The notes: a model not told the origin generated them from the sequence alone. Shown: positions 9,968 through 19,781, counted from the first letter of the stretch. The stretch is 64,000 nt of DNA from Winogradskyella sp. (GCA_002722255.1 PBLD01000006.1:172796-236795); one strand, 5' to 3'. Numbers and translations are program-made.

Positions 9968-10104
9968 AATTTTTTACAAATATGCACAATTTTTCTATGT
10001 ATTTAACTTTAAAAAGACCTTCTTATTGTTTTGTATTACTTACAATTTGAAAAAAATAATAAGCTAAGCTCAAATACTTTTATATTTTTACAAAAATTAT
10101 ATTC

Positions 10105-10863
10105 ATGAGTTTTAAGCGACACATTCCTAATATAGTTACACTTCTAAATTTATTTTCAGGATGTATTGCTTTAATATTTGCAGTACACGGTAATTTTATT
10201 GTGGCTGCTTTTTTTGTGTTTCTAGGTATCTTTTTTGATTTCTTTGATGGTCTTTTGGCAAGAAAGCTCAATGTACAAAGTCCTTTGGGTATTCAGTTAG
10301 ATTCATTAGCCGATTTGGTAACAAGTGGAGTAGTACCTGGTGTTATTATGTTTAAGCTAATATCTCTTACTATCGATAGTCCTGATTATGCATCATATTC
10401 TGATAGCTGGAACTCTGTTTTTCATTGGCAAGGTTTTAAAATGTCTGTGCTGCCTTTAATAGGGCTTTTAATTCCATTGGCATCAGCTTACAGGTTAGCA
10501 AAGTTTAATTTAGACGAAGATCAGCAAACTTATTTTAAAGGTTTGCCAGTGCCAGCAAATACCTTACTTATTTTATCATTACCACTTATTTTAGAATATC
10601 AGAATAATGATTTAATGAATACCATCATTATTAACAAGTGGCTTTTAATTGGTTTAACACTTATAAGTTGCTATCTCCTAAATTCTAATATAAAATTGTT
10701 TGCGTTAAAATTTAAAGATTGGAGTTTTAAGAACAACGTAATGCGATATATCTTTTTAATTATAAGTTTGGTGATGCTAGTGGTACTGCACTTTGCAGCA
10801 ATACCTGTCATAATTATTCTCTATATTATTTTGTCCTTAATTGATAAAAAGAACATAAACTAA
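10105..10863 (+). CDS. pssA: CDP-diacylglycerol--serine O-phosphatidyltransferase
   Basis: 252 residues, all membrane-helical. The CDP-alcohol phosphatidyltransferase motif is complete: 'DFFDGLLARKLNVQ', then 'PLGIQLDSLADLVTSG', giving the DG..AR....G...D...D pattern near residues 45-75. The enzyme condenses CDP-diacylglycerol with L-serine to phosphatidylserine, the precursor of phosphatidylethanolamine. Length and start context ('MSFKRHIPNIVTLLNLFSG') are those of bacterial type II PssA. It is followed 21 bases later by a TerC-family gene in the same direction. Confidence 0.93.
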   Translation: MSFKRHIPNIVTLLNLFSGCIALIFAVHGNFIVAAFFVFLGIFFDFFDGLLARKLNVQSPLGIQLDSLADLVTSGVVPGVIMFKLISLTIDSPDYASYSDSWNSVFHWQGFKMSVLPLIGLLIPLASAYRLAKFNLDEDQQTYFKGLPVPANTLLILSLPLILEYQNNDLMNTIIINKWLLIGLTLISCYLLNSNIKLFALKFKDWSFKNNVMRYIFLIISLVMLVVLHFAAIPVIIILYIILSLIDKKNIN

Positions 10864-10883
10864 TAAACACAACATAATAAAAA

Positions 10884-11687
10884 ATGGCCCAAGTTATTTT
10901 TACCCTTTTAATGCTAGTAATGCTTCAGGCAGTACTAGGATTTGATAATCTATTGTATATTTCATTAGAGTCTAAAAAAGCACCTGTTAGCGAGCAAAAA
11001 CGAGTACGAAAAGTTGGTATATTAATAGCTATTGTATTAAGAATTGTGCTGTTGTTTGCATTGGTGTCTTTAATAAAATATTTTCAGGAGCCATTTTCAT
11101 TTTTAACAGGTCATGTAGAAGACGTTATAGATTTTGCGTTTAATGGCCATAGTCTAATAGTTTTAGTTGGTGGAGGCTTTATTATTTACACGGCAATTAA
11201 AGAGATTTGGCATATGATTTCTACGCAAGATCTTACAGTAGATCAAATGGTGTCAGGTAAGGGTTCTAAATCAGCCAATGCTGTCGTAGTGAGTATAGTT
11301 ATTATGAATTTGGTGTTTTCCTTTGATTCTATATTGGCAGCAATAGGATTAACCAGTGATATAGAAAACTCTACAACAGCATTTATAGTTATGGCAATAG
11401 CTATTGTACTTAGCGGATTATTAATGTTATTACTGGCTGATAAAATCTCTGCTTTTCTGGCTAAGAATAGAATGTACGAAGTATTAGGATTATTTATTTT
11501 ATTTATCGTTGGTATTATGTTAGTTACAGAAGGAGGGCATTTAGCGCATCTTAAAATATTTGGAAATGAGATAGTACCAATGAGCAAAACAACATTCTAT
11601 TTTGTTATAGCTGTATTGGTAGTGGTAGATATTGTACAAGGACGTTATCAGAAAAAATTAATAAATCAAGAAATCACAAAAAAATGA
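10884..11687 (+). CDS. TerC family integral membrane protein
   Basis: 267 residues with about seven to eight membrane helices. 'LGFDNLLYISLES' near residue 18 and 'NLVFSFDSILAAIG' near residue 140 are the two conserved acidic membrane motifs of the TerC/Alx family, linked to metal-ion efflux (for example Mn) or tellurium resistance. Its stop overlaps the next start as ATGA. A metal-export role is inferred from family; no ter operon partners are present, so the tellurite name should not be taken literally. Confidence 0.9.
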   Translation: MAQVIFTLLMLVMLQAVLGFDNLLYISLESKKAPVSEQKRVRKVGILIAIVLRIVLLFALVSLIKYFQEPFSFLTGHVEDVIDFAFNGHSLIVLVGGGFIIYTAIKEIWHMISTQDLTVDQMVSGKGSKSANAVVVSIVIMNLVFSFDSILAAIGLTSDIENSTTAFIVMAIAIVLSGLLMLLLADKISAFLAKNRMYEVLGLFILFIVGIMLVTEGGHLAHLKIFGNEIVPMSKTTFYFVIAVLVVVDIVQGRYQKKLINQEITKK

Positions 11688-11995
11688 AAAAACTAAAGCT
11701 TAGACCGTTTCTCATCATTTTTTTCGCACTAATGGTGATTCAATTTTTAATTGTCTTTTTAGATGTACAATTAACAAAAAGTAAAAGTGATTTAACTGCA
11801 GTTACCAATCCAATAATTGCAATTTTTAGTTTGCCTATAAGTGGTATTCATAGGAGTTTACCCTTTTATGTTAACGAAAGCCTGTATGTAAGAGCAGTGT
11901 ATTGGTTAGTAAATTTATTTATACAATCGGCAGTAATCTATTTATTGATTTTAGGCATAAAAAGGGTAAGAAGAAAGATAAAGAAACTGGCTTAG
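11684..11995 (+). CDS. Small two-helix membrane protein, unknown function
   Basis: 103 residues, with hydrophobic segments at about 8-26 and 65-92 and a very basic C-terminus ('KRVRRKIKKLA'), so probably two membrane helices with a cytosolic basic tail. It starts within the stop codon of the TerC-family gene (ATGA overlap), suggesting coupled expression. The stop is 1 base from the convergent lptB stop, leaving no room for a separate terminator. No family is recognised. Confidence 0.7.
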   Translation: MKKLKLRPFLIIFFALMVIQFLIVFLDVQLTKSKSDLTAVTNPIIAIFSLPISGIHRSLPFYVNESLYVRAVYWLVNLFIQSAVIYLLILGIKRVRRKIKKLA

Positions 11996-11996
11996 A

Positions 11997-12737
11997 TTAA
12001 AATTCTAGCTTCTTTTTACGTAGCTCAAAATTCTGTCCTAGATAAACTTTACGCACCATTTCATCACTGGCTAGTTCTTCAGGTTTACCAGCTTTAAGAA
12101 TGCCACCTTCAAACATCAGGTAAGTTCTATCTGTAATTGCAAGAGTTTCTTGTACGTTATGGTCTGTAATAAGTATACCAATGTTCTTTTTGGTGAGCTT
12201 GGCAACAATTCGCTGAATATCTTCTACAGCAACAGGATCTACACCTGCAAAAGGCTCATCTAATAGTATAAAGTTAGGGTCTGTAGCAAGTGCACGAGCA
12301 ATTTCTGTACGACGACGCTCGCCACCAGAAAGTAAGTCGCCACGATTGGTTCTAATATGTCCCAAACCAAACTCTTCTATAAGCGATTCCATTTTATCGT
12401 GCTGTTCTTTTTTACTCAATTTTGTGTATTGTAATACACTCAAAATATTATCCTCAATACTTAACTTTCTAAAAACTGAAGCTTCTTGTGCTAAATACCC
12501 AATACCATTTTGTGCACGTTTATACATTGGGAATTTTGTAATGTCGGTATTATCTAAATAAATATTTCCACCATTAGGTTTTATAATTCCAACAATCATA
12601 TAGAATGAAGTTGTTTTACCAGCACCATTAGGGCCAAGTAAACCTACAATTTCTCCTTGATTGACTTCAAGAGAAACGTCTTTTACAACTTTTCGTCCGC
12701 TGTAGGACTTCATTAAATTTTCTGCACGTAACTTCAT
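11997..12737 (-). CDS. lptB: LPS export ABC transporter ATP-binding protein
   Basis: 246 residues. Walker A 'GPNGAGKTT' (near 36), signature '[15 protein letters not shown]' (near 138), Walker B '[13 protein letters not shown]' and the His switch 'LITDHNV' are all intact. The 'GERRR' signature and '[12 protein letters not shown]' are typical of LptB, the ATPase that powers LptFG extraction of lipopolysaccharide from the inner membrane. A candidate LptF/G permease is encoded far away at 49501. The next gene in this direction lies outside the unit; upstream is a 73-base AT-rich gap without an obvious promoter. Confidence 0.94.
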   Translation of the reverse strand: MKLRAENLMKSYSGRKVVKDVSLEVNQGEIVGLLGPNGAGKTTSFYMIVGIIKPNGGNIYLDNTDITKFPMYKRAQNGIGYLAQEASVFRKLSIEDNILSVLQYTKLSKKEQHDKMESLIEEFGLGHIRTNRGDLLSGGERRRTEIARALATDPNFILLDEPFAGVDPVAVEDIQRIVAKLTKKNIGILITDHNVQETLAITDRTYLMFEGGILKAGKPEELASDEMVRKVYLGQNFELRKKKLEF

Positions 12738-12810
12738 ACTATAACTAAGAACGCTAAAAATAATAAATTCATATAGAATCGCTTATTAGTAGCTAATATT
12801 TATAAAAAGT

Positions 12811-13158
12811 TTAACCTTGATTTTCAAGAGCTTCCCAGTATTCGTGAGCTCTTCTTAAATGCGGAATCACAATAGTTCCACCAATAAGTGTAGCAACGCC
12901 TAGCGCTTCACTAACTTCAGCTTTTGTTAAGCCTTCTTTATAAGAAGACTCTAAATGATATTTCACGCAATCATCACAACGAAGTACTGTTGAAGCCACC
13001 AAGCCAAGCAATTCTTTTGTCTTTTTATCTAACGCACCTTCAGCAAAAGCATTAGTATCTAGATTAAAAATACGCTTTACAATTTTATTATTATCCGAAA
13101 GGATTTTATCGTTCATCTTAGAACGATACTCATTAAATTCTTTTACGATATCAGACAT
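12811..13158 (-). CDS. Carboxymuconolactone decarboxylase / AhpD-like protein
   Basis: 115 residues, a one-domain all-helical protein. 'VLRCDDCVKYHLESSYK' provides the CxxC plus downstream His of AhpD-like peroxidase or disulfide-reducing members, and 'GLTKAEVSEALGVATLIGG' is the following conserved helix. A redox role is therefore more likely than true decarboxylation. It overlaps the tatC stop by 8 bases and belongs to the kdsD-tatC transcription unit. Confidence 0.85.
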   Translation of the reverse strand: MSDIVKEFNEYRSKMNDKILSDNNKIVKRIFNLDTNAFAEGALDKKTKELLGLVASTVLRCDDCVKYHLESSYKEGLTKAEVSEALGVATLIGGTIVIPHLRRAHEYWEALENQG

Positions 13159-13975
13159 GTTTTCTTTTTCTATTTTGATTTTTTACTACTATAGAAGAAA
13201 TGTAAATACTAACTTGATATAGTATTAAAATTGGTATAGCTACAATAACCTGACTAGCAACGTCTGGTGGTGTTATTATAGCAGATAATATAAGTACGAT
13301 TACTAAAGCGTACTTTCTGTATTTTTTTAAAAATTGAGGTGTTACTAAACCAACTTTTGTTAAAAAGTAGATAATTATTGGCAGCTCAAATACAAAGCCA
13401 GATGCTAGGGACGAAGATCTAACAATGGCAATGACAGAACTTATATCAAACTCATTAGAAATTTGTTCGCTAATTTGATAGTTAGCCAAAAAGTTGATAG
13501 ATAAAGGTGTTATAATATAATACCCGAATAATACACCAAGGAAAAATAATAATGATGCAATTATGATAAATCCTCTGGAATTTTTACGCTCATTAGGATT
13601 TAATCCAGGACTAATAAAACTCCATAACTGGTATAGTACATATGGGAAAGCTACTATAAAACCAGCATAAATTGATGTCCATATATGAGCAGAAAACTGC
13701 CCAGCAACAGTTCTGTTTTGAATAATAAATGGAAATTTATCAGCACAAAAAGTAGTGTCCTCAATACCTAAAAATTGAGACATTTTACATAGACCTTCAT
13801 AAGTAGGGAAACTCATTAGAGTTGGCCCAAAAATAACGACATCAAAAATAAATGTTTTGAAAACAAAGGCAAGGGCAGCAGCTATTACAACAGCTAATGT
13901 TGCTCTGATTAAATGCCATCTTAAATCTTCAAGATGGTCTAAAAAAGACATTTCGTCTACACTCTTCTTCGTCAT
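13151..13975 (-). CDS. tatC: Sec-independent protein translocase TatC
   Basis: 274 residues with six membrane helices. The N-terminal 'SFLDHLEDLRWHLIRATL' carries the signal-peptide-binding Glu of TatC, and 'FISPGLNPNERKNSRG' is the conserved second cytoplasmic loop. The first periplasmic loop is longer than in E. coli, with two cysteines ('YEGLCKMSQFLGIEDTTFC'), a feature also seen in other Bacteroidota. TatC binds twin-arginine signal peptides; no tatA or tatB is in this window. It overlaps the kdsD stop by one base and the following AhpD-like gene by 8 bases. Confidence 0.93.
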   Translation of the reverse strand: MTKKSVDEMSFLDHLEDLRWHLIRATLAVVIAAALAFVFKTFIFDVVIFGPTLMSFPTYEGLCKMSQFLGIEDTTFCADKFPFIIQNRTVAGQFSAHIWTSIYAGFIVAFPYVLYQLWSFISPGLNPNERKNSRGFIIIASLLFFLGVLFGYYIITPLSINFLANYQISEQISNEFDISSVIAIVRSSSLASGFVFELPIIIYFLTKVGLVTPQFLKKYRKYALVIVLILSAIITPPDVASQVIVAIPILILYQVSIYISSIVVKNQNRKRKHV

Positions 13976-15024
13976 TATATAATGCCTTCTTTTATTAAAT
14001 CATGTAAATGAACAACTCCTGCGTATTTACCGTTATGCTCAACTAATAATTGTGAAATGCCAAATTGTTCCATAAGTTCTTTAGCATCTACAGCCATAGC
14101 ATCTTCATTAATGCGTCTTGGGTTGGTACTCATTATGTCTTTTGCTGTAAGATTGGCAATATCATCACTCTTACTTAGCATTCTACGCAAATCACCATCT
14201 GTAATGATGCCAACAATCTTGTCATTTTCTATAACCGCAGTTACACCTAGCATTTTTTCAGTAATTTCTACAATCACTTCCTTTAAGCTGGCATCCAAAG
14301 TTACTTCTGGCTTTTGATTTTGAGACGATAAATCATTTACTCTTAAATATAAGCGTTTACCTAAAGCTCCACCTGGATGATATTTTGCAAAATCCTTGCT
14401 AGAAAACCCTCTTAATTCTAACAAGCAAATTGCTAATGCATCTCCCATTACAAGTTGAGCTGTAGTACTTGTGGTTGGTGCTAAATTATTTGGGCAAGCC
14501 TCTTGCTCTACATAAGCATTTAAAACATAATCTGATTGTTGTCCTAAAAACGAATCTTTATTGCCTGTTATAGCAATCATTTTGTTTTTTGCATTCTTAA
14601 TAAGAGGCACCAAAACTTTAATTTCTGGTGTGTTTCCACTTTTAGAAATACAAATTACAACATCATCTTCTAAAATTAAGCCCAAATCGCCATGTATAGC
14701 ATCTGCAGCATGCATAAATACAGCTGGTGTACCAGTAGAGTTTAAAGTAGCAACAATCTTGTTGGCAATAATGGCACTTTTACCAACACCTGTAATAATA
14801 ACCCTTCCTTTAGAATTATAGATGAGTTCTACAGCATTAGGAAAATCATCTGTAAGCAAATCAGACAGATTTCTAATAGCATTGCTTTCTAATTCTATGG
14901 TACTTTTCGCGGTGTTTAATATCGATGAAACAGTGTTCAAAACTAATTTTTTATTGTGTTTTTTAGATTTAAAGATTTTCTTATCTTTAAGGTTATGCAA
15001 AAGTACGTGAATTTTTTCATTCAA
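13975..15024 (-). CDS. kdsD: D-arabinose 5-phosphate isomerase (KpsF/GutQ family)
   Basis: 349 residues. A SIS domain (about 40-200) holds 'VGKSAIIANKIVATLNSTG' and 'HAADAIHGDLGLI'. Two CBS domains follow (about 235-345; 'GIITDGDLRRML'). The enzyme converts ribulose 5-phosphate to arabinose 5-phosphate, the first step to KDO for lipopolysaccharide, which fits the LPS-export and TatC envelope genes nearby. The N-terminus is about 20 residues longer than in some homologues, and a later start is possible. It is divergent from recQ, with 133 bases between. Confidence 0.9.
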   Translation of the reverse strand: MNEKIHVLLHNLKDKKIFKSKKHNKKLVLNTVSSILNTAKSTIELESNAIRNLSDLLTDDFPNAVELIYNSKGRVIITGVGKSAIIANKIVATLNSTGTPAVFMHAADAIHGDLGLILEDDVVICISKSGNTPEIKVLVPLIKNAKNKMIAITGNKDSFLGQQSDYVLNAYVEQEACPNNLAPTTSTTAQLVMGDALAICLLELRGFSSKDFAKYHPGGALGKRLYLRVNDLSSQNQKPEVTLDASLKEVIVEITEKMLGVTAVIENDKIVGIITDGDLRRMLSKSDDIANLTAKDIMSTNPRRINEDAMAVDAKELMEQFGISQLLVEHNGKYAGVVHLHDLIKEGII

Positions 15025-15100
15025 ATATTCCCAAATCGCTATGAAAAAATTACAAGTACTAAACAGAGTAATTATAGATGCAAGGCTAAGTTCTACATAT

Positions 15101-15108
15101 TATATTTG
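15101..15108 (+). promoter_or_regulatory. Candidate -7 element for recQ
   Basis: TATATTTG matches the Bacteroidota TANNTTTG -7 consensus 50 bases before the recQ start. No TTG is seen about 19 bases upstream, so the call is weak. Confidence 0.35.
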
Positions 15109-15157
15109 TAGATTACTTTAGCATTATAAAAGAAGAAATAAATACGAAAAGGGATTA

Positions 15158-17359
15158 ATGAGTATTGCAGAAATTGACTTACACTCCTCACTAAAAAAAT
15201 ACTTTGGTTTTTCTGGGTTTAAGGGTCTACAAGAAGAAGTTATTAAAAATGTGGTAGAAGGTAATAACACCTTTGTTATTATGCCAACAGGCGGCGGAAA
15301 ATCGCTCTGTTATCAACTACCAGCTTTAATTAAAGACGGAACAGCGATTGTGGTATCTCCACTTATTGCATTAATGAAAAACCAGGTAGATGCCATAAGA
15401 GCAGTGTCAGAGAATGAAGGTGTGGCACACGTTTTAAATTCTTCCTTGAATAAAACAGAGGTAAAGCGTGTAAAAGATGACATAATTAACGGTGTTACCA
15501 AACTATTATATGTAGCACCAGAATCGTTAACTAAAGAAGAATATGTAGATTTTTTGAAGTCTCAGAAAATCTCATTTATGGCTGTGGACGAAGCACATTG
15601 TATTAGTGAATGGGGACACGATTTTAGACCAGAATATAGAAACCTGCGTCATATTATAAAACGTATTGGTGACGATATTCCGATTGTTGGACTTACAGCA
15701 ACAGCAACACCTAAAGTACAGGAAGATATCCTGAAAAGTTTAGGCATGACAGATGCTGTTACTTTCAAAGCATCCTTTAACAGACCAAACCTTTTTTACG
15801 AAGTACGTCCTAAGACTAAAAATGTAGATGCCGATATCATTCGTTTCATTAAGCAAAACGAAGGAAAATCTGGTATCGTTTACTGTTTAAGCAGAAAACG
15901 TGTAGAGGAGTTGGCGCAAGTACTTCAGGTTAATGGTATAAAAGCTGTGCCATATCATGCAGGTTTAGATGCTAAAACCAGAGTAAAGCATCAAGATATG
16001 TTCCTCATGGAAGATACAGATGTGGTTGTGGCAACCATTGCTTTTGGTATGGGAATAGACAAACCAGATGTGCGCTTTGTTATTCATCACGATATACCAA
16101 AAAGTATAGAAAGCTATTACCAAGAAACTGGTAGAGCAGGACGCGATGGAGGTGAAGGTCACTGTTTGGCATTCTATGCTTATAAAGATATAGAAAAGCT
16201 AGAAAAATTTATGTCTGGTAAGCCTGTTGCCGAACAAGAAATTGGTCATGCTTTGTTGCAAGAAGTTGTAGCGTTTGCAGAGACTTCCATGTCTAGACGA
16301 AAATTTATTTTGCACTATTTTGGTGAAGAGTTTGATAATGAGACTGGTGAAGGTGGAGATATGGACGACAATGTTCGTAATCCTAAAAAGCAGGTAGAAG
16401 CTCAAGATGAGGTAAAAATTTTGTTAGATACAGTTGATAAGACCAATGAAAAGTACAAAGCCAAAGATTTAGTACAAGTGATAATTGGTAAATCTAACGC
16501 CTTAATTTCTTCTCATAAAACGGATACACAACCGTTTTTTGGTATTGGTAAAGACAAAGAAGACCGTTTTTGGATGGCACTTATTCGTCAAGTGATTGTT
16601 GCAGGTCTTTTAAAGAAAGATATAGAAACGTATGGTGTACTGCGATTAAGCGACACTGGAAAAGACTTCATAAAAAATCCACAATCGTTTATGATGGCAG
16701 AAGACCATGTATACGATGATGAGTCTAGCGATAATATTATTACCAATACTAAAGGAGGTGGAGCAGTAGCAGACGAGCAGCTTATGACCATGCTTAAGGA
16801 TTTACGCAAACGCAATGCTAAAAAGTTAGGAGTACCACCATTTGTTATTTTCCAAGATCCTTCTCTGGAAGATATGGCGTTAAAATATCCTGTAAATATT
16901 GAAGAGTTATCTAATGTACATGGAGTAGGAGAAAGCAAAGCTAAAAAATATGGTAAAGACTTTGTAAACCTTATAGCAGATTATGTTGAGGAAAATGATA
17001 TTATGAGACCAGACGATATGGTTGTAAAATCTACAGGAACCAACTCTGCGCTTAAGCTTTACATAATACAAAACGTGGATAGAAAGTTACCATTAGACGA
17101 TATTGCTTCTGCAAAAGGAATGGAAATGCCAGAATTTATTAAAGAAATGGAATCCATTGTATATTCTGGTACTAAACTAAATATTAGTTACTATTTAGAT
17201 GATTTATTAGATGAAGACCAGCAAGAAGAAATCCATGACTACTTTATGGACTCTGAAAGCGATAAAATCTCTGATGCTATAGAAGAGTTTGATGGTGACT
17301 ATGACGATGAAGAATTACGTCTTTACCGCATTAAGTTTATTAGCGAAGTAGCGAATTAA
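15158..17359 (+). CDS. recQ: ATP-dependent DNA helicase RecQ
   Basis: 733 residues. Helicase motifs are intact: '[15 protein letters not shown]' (42-56), '[17 protein letters not shown]' (144-160), 'GLTATATP' (178-185) and '[11 protein letters not shown]' (322-332). The RecQ-C region follows (about 340-525), then an HRDC domain (about 543-613) and a further C-terminal extension. RecQ unwinds DNA 3'-5' in recombination repair. The oddity is at residues 372-410: the zinc-binding cysteines of E. coli RecQ are absent, with 'TGEGGDMDD' where the CGNCDIC segment would lie. The gene ends at a strong hairpin terminator. Confidence 0.94.
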   Translation: MSIAEIDLHSSLKKYFGFSGFKGLQEEVIKNVVEGNNTFVIMPTGGGKSLCYQLPALIKDGTAIVVSPLIALMKNQVDAIRAVSENEGVAHVLNSSLNKTEVKRVKDDIINGVTKLLYVAPESLTKEEYVDFLKSQKISFMAVDEAHCISEWGHDFRPEYRNLRHIIKRIGDDIPIVGLTATATPKVQEDILKSLGMTDAVTFKASFNRPNLFYEVRPKTKNVDADIIRFIKQNEGKSGIVYCLSRKRVEELAQVLQVNGIKAVPYHAGLDAKTRVKHQDMFLMEDTDVVVATIAFGMGIDKPDVRFVIHHDIPKSIESYYQETGRAGRDGGEGHCLAFYAYKDIEKLEKFMSGKPVAEQEIGHALLQEVVAFAETSMSRRKFILHYFGEEFDNETGEGGDMDDNVRNPKKQVEAQDEVKILLDTVDKTNEKYKAKDLVQVIIGKSNALISSHKTDTQPFFGIGKDKEDRFWMALIRQVIVAGLLKKDIETYGVLRLSDTGKDFIKNPQSFMMAEDHVYDDESSDNIITNTKGGGAVADEQLMTMLKDLRKRNAKKLGVPPFVIFQDPSLEDMALKYPVNIEELSNVHGVGESKAKKYGKDFVNLIADYVEENDIMRPDDMVVKSTGTNSALKLYIIQNVDRKLPLDDIASAKGMEMPEFIKEMESIVYSGTKLNISYYLDDLLDEDQQEEIHDYFMDSESDKISDAIEEFDGDYDDEELRLYRIKFISEVAN

Positions 17360-17383
17360 ACATATCATTTTGTAAAAGAATAT

Positions 17384-17428
17384 AATTCCTCTTATCTCTT
17401 ATTTGTTATGAGGTAAGAGGAATTTTTA
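17384..17428 (+). terminator. Rho-independent terminator after recQ
   Basis: Arms at 17384-17398 and 17410-17424 pair over 15 positions with one G-U, with an 11-base loop and a T-run immediately after. It separates recQ from the accessory island. Confidence 0.85.
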
Positions 17429-17455
17429 TCCACATATAACCAGTTGTGTGTAATA

Positions 17456-18190
17456 ATGAAAAAACTGTTCACCATATTAATAATATTGATTTTTTTTTCT
17501 TGTAGCTCAGAATATGAAAAACGAGAGGACAAAGTTTATTATCGATTTTGGAGTTTTGGTCAAGGAGGTTGGAATGAGAAAGTTTTAGAAAATGTCGACT
17601 TAGAATCTTTTTCTGAAATTAAGTCTGATGAAAACACTTATGGAAAGGATGAATTCAATGTCTATTATGAAAATAAAATTATCCCAGGAGCTGACCCGAA
17701 AACATTTAAAATACTAAAAAAAGGATTCGCAATTGATGCCAAACGAGCCTACTACTACAAGGATTCAATAGAAAATTCGAACCCAAAAGAATTTAAAGTC
17801 ATAGATTATGATTTTTCAAAAAATCATCAAAACGTGTTCTACAAAACTAAATCACTGAACGTCTGTTCTGTCGACAATTTTAGTTTTGTATTCCCAAATG
17901 AGGATAATGTTTTAGGAAGATGGAGTAAGGATGGATGTCATTATTTTTATAACAATTATAGAGTCCCATCGAATGATTACAAAAACATAAGAGTTTACAA
18001 GGGCAGTCACGGAATTTCAAGTGACAAGAAATACGTTTATCAATTTGATAAAAATTATTTTGAAACAAATAATAGAAAAGTCTTTATTCAAGAAAAAGGA
18101 ATGATAGTTGAGGACACAATTGACATAAAAACATTCGTGATCGAAAATAACATTCTGAAAGACAAATTTGGAAATATTAATGGATTTTAA
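17456..18190 (+). CDS. DKNYY-repeat lipoprotein
   Basis: 244 residues from ATG 17456; a longer TTG start at 17444 would sit inside the repeat end and is less likely. The signal peptide ends in a lipobox, 'LIFFSCSS'. Repeated short units follow, such as 'AKRAYYYKDSIENSNPKEF', 'NVFYKTKSLN' and 'KDGCHYFYNNYRVP', the pattern of the DKNYY family: short beta modules of unknown role, often in surface or exported proteins. It is the first gene of the repeat-separated island, flanked by a 10-base inverted pair. Function unknown. Confidence 0.75.
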   Translation: MKKLFTILIILIFFSCSSEYEKREDKVYYRFWSFGQGGWNEKVLENVDLESFSEIKSDENTYGKDEFNVYYENKIIPGADPKTFKILKKGFAIDAKRAYYYKDSIENSNPKEFKVIDYDFSKNHQNVFYKTKSLNVCSVDNFSFVFPNEDNVLGRWSKDGCHYFYNNYRVPSNDYKNIRVYKGSHGISSDKKYVYQFDKNYFETNNRKVFIQEKGMIVEDTIDIKTFVIENNILKDKFGNINGF

Positions 18191-18351
18191 AAAAATAACT
18201 ACACACAACAACGGCTATAGTTCATTACGGCTGAAATTCCTAATCGGAATTTCAAGCCTTTTTGCTAAATTTATGGCTACGGCGGAATGATACCCTCGTA
18301 CCATTCCGTAACGAAACCATAGCCAAAACCGTTACCAAACATTTGAACAAA
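18191..18351 (+). repeat. Spacer repeat A (attC-like imperfect palindrome)
   Basis: The left end has AACGGCTATAG (18210-18220). The right end has CCATAGCC, four A, then CCGTT (18317-18333), so the outer arms are mutually inverted. Two inner hairpins stand between them: GAAATTCC/GGAATTTC (18233-18253, 5-base loop) and an 11-base arm pair with one mismatch at 18283-18308 (loop CCTC). Its last 25-base block, 18310-18334, is identical to 19356-19380 in spacer B. Confidence 0.7.
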
Positions 18352-19227
18352 ATGAAAAATATCACTTTATTTTTAATCCTTTTTTCAATAAACTTATTTT
18401 CTCAAACAATTATAAAAATTGACAAGGAAAATGGAGTTTATAAAATTCCTTGTAAGGTAAATGGAGTTCCAATGGAATTTATTTTTGATACTGGTGCGAC
18501 CAATGTAACAATTTCTATAACTGAAGCTAAATTTCTTTTAAAACAAGGTTTATTAGATAAAGAAGATATCGGGAAAAGTGTTGAATATCAAATTGCCAAT
18601 GGAGAGGTTGAAGAAGGCACTGAAATAAATTTAAAGGAGATACAAATTTCTGATTTTATAATAAATGATGTTAAAGCGACTATAGTCTATAATCAAAACG
18701 CACCTCTTCTTCTTGGTTTATCTGCACTTAACAAGTTAGGAAAAGTGGAATTTGAAAATGAGACTTTAAAGATTTATCCCAAAGAATACACGCAAAAAGA
18801 AGAAAAATTAGACAGCTCTGTGTTAGTTGCAAAGCAAGTACTAATTAAAGCTCTATCCTATGGCGACGAGAATATGGTTGTGAAATGTTCCTTTGAGGAA
18901 AACTATATCGGTGTTCATACATTAGTGGAAATTGATAAACCTGAAGGCAATTACTTTGATTTAACTTTCTCAGACTATGATGAATTAAGTAAAACTAATT
19001 CTTTTAAACAAGCGAGATTGATTATACAAAAAAATGGTTTATGGCTTAAAGAGTTGTACAAATCAGGATATGAAATAGTTGCTTTTATGTTTGACTATTT
19101 CATGGATGACTCTTCGAAAAGATTTTTGTACGCTGTGAGCACAAAAAAACTGCTGGATTTGATTGAAGATTTTGAACAAGAATCATTCTTTGAAATCTTG
19201 ACATATTTACCTAATAAGAAAGAATAA
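18352..19227 (+). CDS. Retropepsin-like aspartic protease, exported
   Basis: 291 residues from ATG 18352. An upstream in-frame start at 18262 would translate the repeat spacer and is rejected. A signal peptide (1-17, 'LFSINLFSQT') is followed by 'VNGVPMEFIFDTGATNVTI', the catalytic DTGA loop of clan AA proteases, and 'LLLGLSALNKLGKVEF', the paired strand of the same fold (about residues 30-145). The C-terminal half (150-290) has no recognised domain. One DTG per chain implies an active homodimer. It is the second gene of the cassette-like island. Confidence 0.8.
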   Translation: MKNITLFLILFSINLFSQTIIKIDKENGVYKIPCKVNGVPMEFIFDTGATNVTISITEAKFLLKQGLLDKEDIGKSVEYQIANGEVEEGTEINLKEIQISDFIINDVKATIVYNQNAPLLLGLSALNKLGKVEFENETLKIYPKEYTQKEEKLDSSVLVAKQVLIKALSYGDENMVVKCSFEENYIGVHTLVEIDKPEGNYFDLTFSDYDELSKTNSFKQARLIIQKNGLWLKELYKSGYEIVAFMFDYFMDDSSKRFLYAVSTKKLLDLIEDFEQESFFEILTYLPNKKE

Positions 19228-19391
19228 AAACGTTTGGTAATAACGTGTATAAGCTCATTGCGGTGGAATTCCCTAGCTAGCGCTCGTTTGCAACGCGTGC
19301 ACACAATAGTAAGGAAATTATCAACTAATCTGAAAGCCAGAGAGGATTTTTCAACAACGAAACCATAGCCAAAACCGTTAGCAATAATTTA
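19228..19391 (+). repeat. Spacer repeat B (attC-like)
   Basis: The left end (19238-19271) aligns with the left end of spacer A (AACG..TATA..CATT.CGG). The interior from 19276 onward (GCTAGCG.TCGTTTG.AACG) aligns with spacer C at 19823-19846, 21 of 24 positions identical. The right block 19356-19380 is identical to that of spacer A. The chimeric similarity shows all three spacers are one family. Confidence 0.7.
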
Positions 19392-19781
19392 ATGAAGCAC
19401 ACGAAAATCTTCATATTCATAATTGGATTCATAATGCTGATTGCTTGTGAAACAAACGAGCGTAAAGAGAATTTAATTGGAATTTGGGAATCATATGAAA
19501 CTCATCATTCCAAAGTGGTCTTGATTTTTTACAAAGATTCGGTAATAACAGAATATCTGGGAGGAGAAATGCACACAAATTCAAAATGGAATATAGACGA
19601 AGAAAAAATCTACTTTAAAAATGTGCGTTTGAAAGATACCATTTTGAAAAAAATGATAAATTACAAATACAAATTAAACGAAACTAAAGATACTTTATTC
19701 ATAAAAGTTGAAGGCGGAAAAGAAGATGATTATAGTACAATGAAAAAGGTTTTGACAAATCCTTTTGATGCAAAATATTGA
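19392..19781 (+). CDS. Small lipoprotein, lipocalin-like
   Basis: 129 residues. The lipobox is 'IMLIACE', with cleavage before Cys19. The mature part starts with 'KENLIGIWESYE' and alternates short beta strands ('HHSKVVLIFYKDSVITEY', 'SKWNIDEEKIYFKN'), as in short lipocalin-like lipoproteins of Bacteroidota. It probably sits on the periplasmic face of a membrane. It is the third gene of the repeat island, bracketed by GCAATA and TATTGC. No specific function can be named. Confidence 0.65.
   Translation: MKHTKIFIFIIGFIMLIACETNERKENLIGIWESYETHHSKVVLIFYKDSVITEYLGGEMHTNSKWNIDEEKIYFKNVRLKDTILKKMINYKYKLNETKDTLFIKVEGGKEDDYSTMKKVLTNPFDAKY

Noticed and set aside
10884..11995. Tellurite-resistance operon
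   Set aside because: Only a TerC-family protein is present, with no terD, terZ or other partners.
18262..18351. 30-residue N-terminal extension of the retropepsin-like protein
   Set aside because: It would translate the repeat spacer; a clear signal peptide begins at ATG 18352.
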